DNA from: Anaerolineales bacterium
Lineage (GTDB): Bacteria; Chloroflexota; Anaerolineae; Anaerolineales; Villigracilaceae
Assembly: GCA_016789205.1 (NCBI GenBank)
Contig: JAEURF010000036.1
Location: 1 to 10,314 of the forward strand
Direction of reading: 5' to 3'
Length of the DNA stretch: 10,314 nucleotides
This document shows positions 6,522 through 10,314 of this stretch, in pieces; positions within the stretch are counted from its first letter, which is position 1; the number at the start of each line of letters is the position of its first letter. A model generated the notes under the pieces. That model was given only the letters and a program-made list of their open reading frames with translations, was not told where the DNA came from and ran no database searches. Position numbers and translations under genes: made by a program.

Positions 6522-6527
6522 TAAAAT
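6522..6527 (+). promoter_or_regulatory. Candidate -10 box for leaderless rel mRNA
   Basis: TAAAAT ends seven bases before the ATG at 6534, so the transcript could begin at the start codon; no Shine-Dalgarno sequence is visible. An ATGACG (6501-6506) at the edge of the repeat could serve as a weak -35 with a short 15-bp spacer. Confidence 0.35.
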
Positions 6528-6533
6528 TATCCA

Positions 6534-8750
6534 ATGAAATCCGCAACGGCAACAATTCCACTTGAAAAGCTTTTGGAGCAACTTCCTGAGTCCTATTCAA
6601 TTGCTGATAAAGAGTTGGTGATGCGCGCGTATGCTGTGGCGGAAGAAGCGCATCGTGAGCAAAAGCGTCATTCAGGTGAGCCGTATATCAATCACTGTAT
6701 TGCGGTGGCAAGCATTCTCGCAGAATTGAAAGTGCCAGCTGAAGTGATTGCCGCGGGTTTGTTGCATGATACGGTTGAAGATACAAAAGTGACCATGGCA
6801 GATATTCGCCGTGATTTTGGCGATACCGTTAAAGTTTTGGTAGATGGGGTCACGAAGTTAACGCATTTGCCACGTGTCTCACGCGGTGACCAACATCCTG
6901 AAAATGAAAATGGTGATGAAGAGCCTCTGACGCAACCCGCATTACTGGGGCGCAAAGAAGATATGGTTTCAGAAACTTTGCGAAAAACATTTTTAGCCAT
7001 GGGTGAAGATGTGCGCGTGGTGCTAATTAAGTTAGCAGACCGTTTGCATAACATGCGTACATTAGGTCACATGCCGGAGCATAAGCGCAAGCGCATTGCG
7101 CAAGAAACGTTAGATATTTTTGCGCCTTTAGCAAATCGTTTAGGCATTTGGCAATTGAAGTGGGAATTGGAAGATTTAAGTTTTCGTTATGTAAACCCAG
7201 AAAAATATAAAGAGATTGCAGAACAACTGGCAGAACGCCGTCCGGATAGGGAACGTCAACTAGAAGAAATTAAAGATAGATTGTTAAAACTGCTTGAAAA
7301 AAATAATATCAAAGCCGAAATTAGCGGACGCCCCAAACACATTTATTCAATTTTCAAGAAAATGCAAAGCAAAGACCGTTCATTTAATATGCTCTATGAT
7401 GTGCGCGCTGTGCGTTTAATTGTGCCAGATGTGCCATCTTGTTATGCGGCATTGGGATTAATTCATACTTCGTGGCGACCAATTCAAGGTGAGTTTGATG
7501 ATTACATTGCCGCGCCGAAAGATAATTTTTATCAATCGCTTCATACGGCAGTGATGTATGATGACAAGCGTCCGCTGGAGGTGCAAATCCGCACACATGA
7601 TATGCACTTAAGTGCAGAGTATGGGATTGCGGCGCATTGGCGTTATAAAGAAGGCGGGAAATCATCCGATAAGAATTTTGAGAAACGCATCAATTCGTTA
7701 CGAGCAATGATGGAATGGCGCGGAGATGTGAACGATGCAACTGAATTTGTCGAATCGATGCAAAGCGATGTATTTCAAGACCGTGTCTATGTATTCACGC
7801 CACGTGGTGACATTATAGATTTACCGGCTGGCGCGACACCGATTGATTTTGCGTATAACGTCCACACAGATATTGGGCATCGTTGCCGTGGTGCACGTGT
7901 AAATGGAAAACTCGTCCCCTTGTATCAAGAATTGAAGACCAGCGACCAAGTTGAAATTTTGACAGCGAAGCGTGGCGGTCCGAGCCGTGATTGGTTAAAT
8001 AGCAATCTGGGTTTAGTCAAAACACAACGCGCGCGTTCAAAAATCAAAGTTTGGTTTAAGAAACAAGAAGATGAACAAAACTTAGCACAAGGACGAGCGA
8101 CGTTAGAACGCGAATTGCAACGGCTTGGCATTAATGAAATTAATTATGAAAAATTAGCGCGTGATATTGGATTAAAAACTGCTGATGAAATGTTTATTGC
8201 ATTGGGCGCGGCAGACCTTTCCATTAGCAAAGTGATTAAGCAATTTTCGCAAGCTGAAGAAATTAAAGATATCCTTGAAGTCAACGCGCCAATCATACAA
8301 ACCAAGTCAACCGATAATATTGAAGTAGTAGGCTTGAAAGGCATGTTAGCCAGCATGGCAAAATGTTGCACGCCGATGCCGGGTGATGAGATTGTTGGCT
8401 TTGTCACACGCGGGCGTGGCGTGACCGTTCACAGACAAGATTGCCCAAATATTTTGAAAACTGAAGACCGTGAACGTTTTCTAAAAGTAGATTGGGGACA
8501 TGTGGAAAGAACCTACCCAGTGCCGGTGCAAATTAAAGCCTACGACCGTCAAGGACTGATGAGCGATATTTCTAATTTATTAGCAGATGAAAATATCAAT
8601 ATCAATAATGTGTCTGTCAATGTAAATCGTAGTATTGCAGATTTACGCTTAGTCATTGAAGTGCGAGATTTAACACAACTCAGCCGTATTTTGAATCGGA
8701 TTGAGAATTTACCCAATGTAATGGAAGCGCATCGCACGAATCCGGGGTAA
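6534..8750 (+). CDS. rel: Bifunctional (p)ppGpp synthetase/hydrolase Rel (RelA/SpoT homologue)
   Basis: 738 residues, full length for a long Rel. It makes and degrades the alarmone (p)ppGpp in the stringent response. The HD hydrolase is intact: His54, His78-Asp79 with VEDT (81-84), and LADRLHNMRTL (167-177) with Asp169. The synthetase has GRPKHIYSIFKKM (265-277), YDVRAVR (288-294), YQSLHT (333-338) and EVQIRTHDMHLSAEYGIAAHW (349-369). TGS runs from about 416 to 478 (DRVYVFTPRGDIIDLP). A zinc-finger/CC region has AKCCTPMPGDEI (609-620), His633 and Cys637, and a C-terminal ACT domain lies at about 662-735. Both catalytic halves look functional, so bifunctional Rel is favoured over a synthetase-only RelA. 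Two oddities are an acidic insertion at about 113-142 in the hydrolase and Phe332 where most homologues have Gly before YQSLHT. It is divergent from ybaK across 140 bp. Confidence 0.97.
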   Translation: MKSATATIPLEKLLEQLPESYSIADKELVMRAYAVAEEAHREQKRHSGEPYINHCIAVASILAELKVPAEVIAAGLLHDTVEDTKVTMADIRRDFGDTVKVLVDGVTKLTHLPRVSRGDQHPENENGDEEPLTQPALLGRKEDMVSETLRKTFLAMGEDVRVVLIKLADRLHNMRTLGHMPEHKRKRIAQETLDIFAPLANRLGIWQLKWELEDLSFRYVNPEKYKEIAEQLAERRPDRERQLEEIKDRLLKLLEKNNIKAEISGRPKHIYSIFKKMQSKDRSFNMLYDVRAVRLIVPDVPSCYAALGLIHTSWRPIQGEFDDYIAAPKDNFYQSLHTAVMYDDKRPLEVQIRTHDMHLSAEYGIAAHWRYKEGGKSSDKNFEKRINSLRAMMEWRGDVNDATEFVESMQSDVFQDRVYVFTPRGDIIDLPAGATPIDFAYNVHTDIGHRCRGARVNGKLVPLYQELKTSDQVEILTAKRGGPSRDWLNSNLGLVKTQRARSKIKVWFKKQEDEQNLAQGRATLERELQRLGINEINYEKLARDIGLKTADEMFIALGAADLSISKVIKQFSQAEEIKDILEVNAPIIQTKSTDNIEVVGLKGMLASMAKCCTPMPGDEIVGFVTRGRGVTVHRQDCPNILKTEDRERFLKVDWGHVERTYPVPVQIKAYDRQGLMSDISNLLADENININNVSVNVNRSIADLRLVIEVRDLTQLSRILNRIENLPNVMEAHRTNPG

Positions 8751-8762
8751 ATCAAAAGGATT

Positions 8763-8791
8763 CACCATAAAGAACACAGAGTTCACAGAGG
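8763..8791. repeat. Short ACACAGAG/TCACAGAG repeat remnant
   Basis: CACCATAAAGAACACAGAG followed by TTCACAGAGG, immediately after rel. The ACAGAG unit recurs at 9-10 nt spacing. It resembles a decayed member of the widespread intergenic family that includes the CACGAAG/CTTTGTG element at 4405-4470. No clear hairpin is present in this copy. Confidence 0.45.
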
Positions 8792-8837
8792 TTCTAAAAT
8801 GTTGGGAGTGGCTAATATCGAAAACAAACACATTTTC

Positions 8838-8923
8838 GTCATTGCGAGGAGGGTGTTCTTCCCGACGAGCAATCTCCTTTACAGTGTATGAGATTGCTTC
8901 GCCAAAGAGCGGCTCGCAATGAC
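8838..8923. repeat. Nested palindromic repeat (GTCATTGCGAG ... CTCGCAATGAC)
   Basis: Outer 11-bp arms GTCATTGCGAG (8838-8848) and CTCGCAATGAC (8913-8923) are perfect reverse complements. Inside are 9-bp arms AGCAATCTC (8868-8876) and GAGATTGCT (8890-8898) around a 13-nt loop. The minus-strand translation CHCEPLFGEAIS and ARREEHPPRNDE is the familiar spurious peptide of this dispersed repeat family. It fills most of the rel-moeA gap (8751-8953), which holds no gene. Confidence 0.8.
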
Positions 8924-8933
8924 ATGATTGGTG

Positions 8934-8939
8934 TATAAT
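8934..8939 (+). promoter_or_regulatory. Candidate -10 box of moeA
   Basis: Perfect TATAAT preceded directly by TG, 14 bases before the moeA ATG at 8954, giving a leader of about eight nt with no Shine-Dalgarno sequence. A TTGACA-like ATGACA (8919-8924) at the repeat edge is too close (9 bp) to be a standard -35, so the promoter would depend on the -10 region or on an unseen upstream element. Confidence 0.5.
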
Positions 8940-8953
8940 CGCGGCGCTTATCC

Positions 8954-10189
8954 ATGCTATCGGTAAACGAAGCGCGTGAGCGCATTCTCTCCCACTTTCA
9001 AACAACCGCAACAGAAACCATTCCACTGATTGCCTCTGCAAACCGCGTGTTAGCAGTGGATATTTCATCTGCAAACGACTTCCCCACTTTTGACAATTCA
9101 TCGATGGATGGATTTGCGATTCGCGCAGAAGATTCATCCGCCTCTTTGACGACGCTTCGAGTTGTTGCTGATATTCCGGCAGGCACTTCGCCGACAGTGA
9201 CTCTACAACCCGGTCAAGCCGCGCGAATCACAACGGGTGCAAAAATTCCGCATGGCGCGAATGCCGTCATTCCTGTAGAAGATATTAACCCTAATTTTGA
9301 CCCTCACCCCAACCCTCTCCCTAAAAAGGAGAGGGAAATGCCAAGTGCAATTTCATTTAATAAAAAAGTAAACGTCGGTGAAAACATTCGCCCAAAAGGG
9401 ACAGATATAAAATCTGGTCAAGTCGTTTTGCAAAAAGGACGTTTTATCAAGCCACAGGATTTAGGTTTGTTGGCAACGCTTGGTATAGCAAATGTAGAAG
9501 TATATAAAAAACCACGCGTGGCATTGCTCTCTTCAGGTGACGAATTACTAGATGTCAACTCGCCACTTGAAGAAGGCAAAATCCGTGATTCGAATTCGTA
9601 CACATTAGCCAGTTTGCTTGAAAATGCAAATGTAGAAGTAATCCGTTTGGGCGTGGCAAAAGATTCTAAAGAAGCCGTGACAGATTTATTAGACCAAGCC
9701 GCAAGCCAAAAAGCAGATTTGATTCTTTCATCGGCTGGGGTGAGCGTTGGTGCGTATGACTTTATTAAAGAAGTGATTGAAGCAAACGGCAAAATGGATT
9801 TTTGGAAGGTCAACATGCGCCCGGGAAAACCTTTGGCTTTTGGTTCGTATCGCGGCATTAACTTTATTGGCTTGCCGGGCAACCCAGTTTCGGCATTTGT
9901 CGGCTTTGAAGTGTTCGTGCGCCCGGCATTAAACCGAATGAGTGGCGTCGGGGATAGAATCAGGCAGACCCTTAAAGTAAGAAGCGAAGCGGAGATTGAG
10001 TCTGATGGCAGAGAGAGTTATCTGCGGGCGAAAATCCAAGAAAAAGACGGCATCCTGTTTGCTTCCTTAACTGGGCATCAGGGTTCGGGCAATTTGCTAT
10101 CTTTGGTACAAGCGGATGCTTTACTTATTATCCCCGCTGGTGTAAAATGCGTGCCTGCTGGTCAAGAAGTAGAAGCATTTTTGCTATGA
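8954..10189 (+). CDS. moeA: Molybdopterin molybdenumtransferase MoeA
   Basis: 411 residues, normal for MoeA (domains MoeA_N, MoCF_biosynth, MoeA_C). MoeA inserts molybdate into adenylated molybdopterin, the final step of molybdenum cofactor synthesis in the cytosol. Family motifs in order are DNSSMDGFA (47-55), ITTGAKIPHGANAVIPVED (92-110), GENIRPKGTDI (142-152), LLSSGDEL (191-198), GKIRDSNSY (208-216), SAGVSVGAYDF (260-270; SGGVSVGDYD in many relatives), KVNMRPGKPLAFG (285-297), GLPGNPVSAFV (306-316) and a C-terminal SGNLLSLVQADALLIIP. Between residues 114 and 130 the peptide FDPHPNPLPKKERE interrupts the usual spacing; it is encoded by a palindromic repeat read in frame. The frame and the motifs on both sides are intact, so the protein is probably functional. 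No other moa/mob genes are in view. The next gene starts 6 bp after the stop. Confidence 0.95.
   Translation: MLSVNEARERILSHFQTTATETIPLIASANRVLAVDISSANDFPTFDNSSMDGFAIRAEDSSASLTTLRVVADIPAGTSPTVTLQPGQAARITTGAKIPHGANAVIPVEDINPNFDPHPNPLPKKEREMPSAISFNKKVNVGENIRPKGTDIKSGQVVLQKGRFIKPQDLGLLATLGIANVEVYKKPRVALLSSGDELLDVNSPLEEGKIRDSNSYTLASLLENANVEVIRLGVAKDSKEAVTDLLDQAASQKADLILSSAGVSVGAYDFIKEVIEANGKMDFWKVNMRPGKPLAFGSYRGINFIGLPGNPVSAFVGFEVFVRPALNRMSGVGDRIRQTLKVRSEAEIESDGRESYLRAKIQEKDGILFASLTGHQGSGNLLSLVQADALLIIPAGVKCVPAGQEVEAFLL
9301..9340. repeat. Palindromic CCCTCACCCCAACCC...GGAGAGGG repeat inside moeA
   Basis: CCCTCACCCCAACCC leads into arms CCCTCTCC (9313-9320) and GGAGAGGG (9328-9335), an 8-bp stem with a 7-nt loop. 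This is the form of a common intergenic palindrome whose translation is PHPNPLP-(R/K/E-rich). It lies in frame in moeA, adding about 13 residues at about 115-128 without a stop. Confidence 0.75.
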
Positions 10190-10191
10190 GG
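10188..10191 (+). promoter_or_regulatory. Shine-Dalgarno site of the gene after moeA
   Basis: GAGG overlaps the moeA stop and stands four bases before the ATG at 10196. It supports that start and suggests translation from the moeA transcript. Confidence 0.5.
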
Positions 10192-10195
10192 CGAT

Positions 10196-10314
10196 ATGGA
10201 TAAGACAGATAAAGGCTTGGTTCGTGTTTTGTACGTGCTTTTGTTTATAGGGTTGGTCGTTGGAATTTATATGACCATCTTCAAAGCCACTGGCAATGAA
10301 GCCATGTGCTTAGG
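10196..10314 (+). CDS. Small membrane protein, 3'-truncated by window edge
   Basis: Only 39 residues are visible, beginning MDKTDKGLVRVLYVLLFIGL. After a short charged N-terminus (K3, K6, R10) comes one strong hydrophobic helix at about 11-28, then KATGNEAMC. The positive N-terminus suggests a membrane anchor with the rest outside, or an uncleaved signal sequence; the part in view is too short to name a family. A GAGG ribosome site and a 6-bp distance to the moeA stop support a real gene co-transcribed with moeA. Any link to molybdenum metabolism is only by position. Confidence 0.6.
   Translation, partial: MDKTDKGLVRVLYVLLFIGLVVGIYMTIFKATGNEAMCL

Noticed and set aside
6363..6581. Minus-strand ORF of 72 codons between ybaK and rel
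   Set aside because: It contains the RHCEEA...TKQS peptide, the known false translation of a dispersed repeat, and overlaps the starts of two real genes.
7384..7665. Minus-strand ORFs antisense to rel
   Set aside because: They lie fully within the strongly conserved rel coding frame, have no ribosome site and no recognisable domain.
8709..9137. Minus-strand ORF of 142 codons across the rel-moeA gap
   Set aside because: It includes CHCEPLFGEAIS and ARREEHPPRNDE from the palindromic repeat and runs antisense into both neighbours; no domain is recognisable.

Overview
The window looks like chromosomal DNA of a Gram-type-ambiguous environmental bacterium, most probably a member of the Chloroflexota (Anaerolineae-like). 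That placement is inference. It rests on the moderately AT-leaning composition, the style of the two small lipoproteins, a Rel protein with an NFYQSLHT loop, a membrane-linked nSTAND1/FGE-like protein, and several families of short palindromic intergenic repeats. No rRNA, tRNA, CRISPR array, transposase or phage gene is visible.

Left part (1-4355, all minus strand). An ALDH7-type aldehyde dehydrogenase is followed after 22 bp by an 825-residue STAND NTPase carrying one membrane helix and a C-terminal formylglycine-generating-enzyme-like (FGE/SUMF1) domain. After another 60 bp comes a YkgJ-type cysteine-cluster protein cut by the window edge. The STAND gene is more AT-rich than its neighbours by eye. 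It is the most system-like gene here: its predicted layout is a cytosolic NTPase joined through one helix to an outside lectin-fold domain that lacks the oxidase cysteines.

Middle part (4482-6393). A PaaI-like hotdog thioesterase overlaps by 4 bp a small lipoprotein, which is followed by a paralogous second lipoprotein. Converging on these from the right is a YbaK-type aminoacyl-tRNA deacylase. The second lipoprotein gene and ybaK end inside one perfect 23-bp inverted repeat that encodes the last codons and stop of both.

Right part (6534-10314, plus strand). A full-length bifunctional Rel/SpoT (HD, synthetase, TGS, zinc-finger and ACT regions) is followed, after a repeat-filled 203-bp gap, by moeA for molybdenum insertion into molybdopterin. 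The start of a small membrane protein follows. moeA contains an in-frame copy of a palindromic repeat that adds a DPHPNPLPKKERE-type peptide. Rel, YbaK and MoeA are housekeeping functions (stringent response, tRNA proofreading, Moco synthesis). No shared pathway links them, and the order looks like ordinary chromosome punctuated by small repeats.
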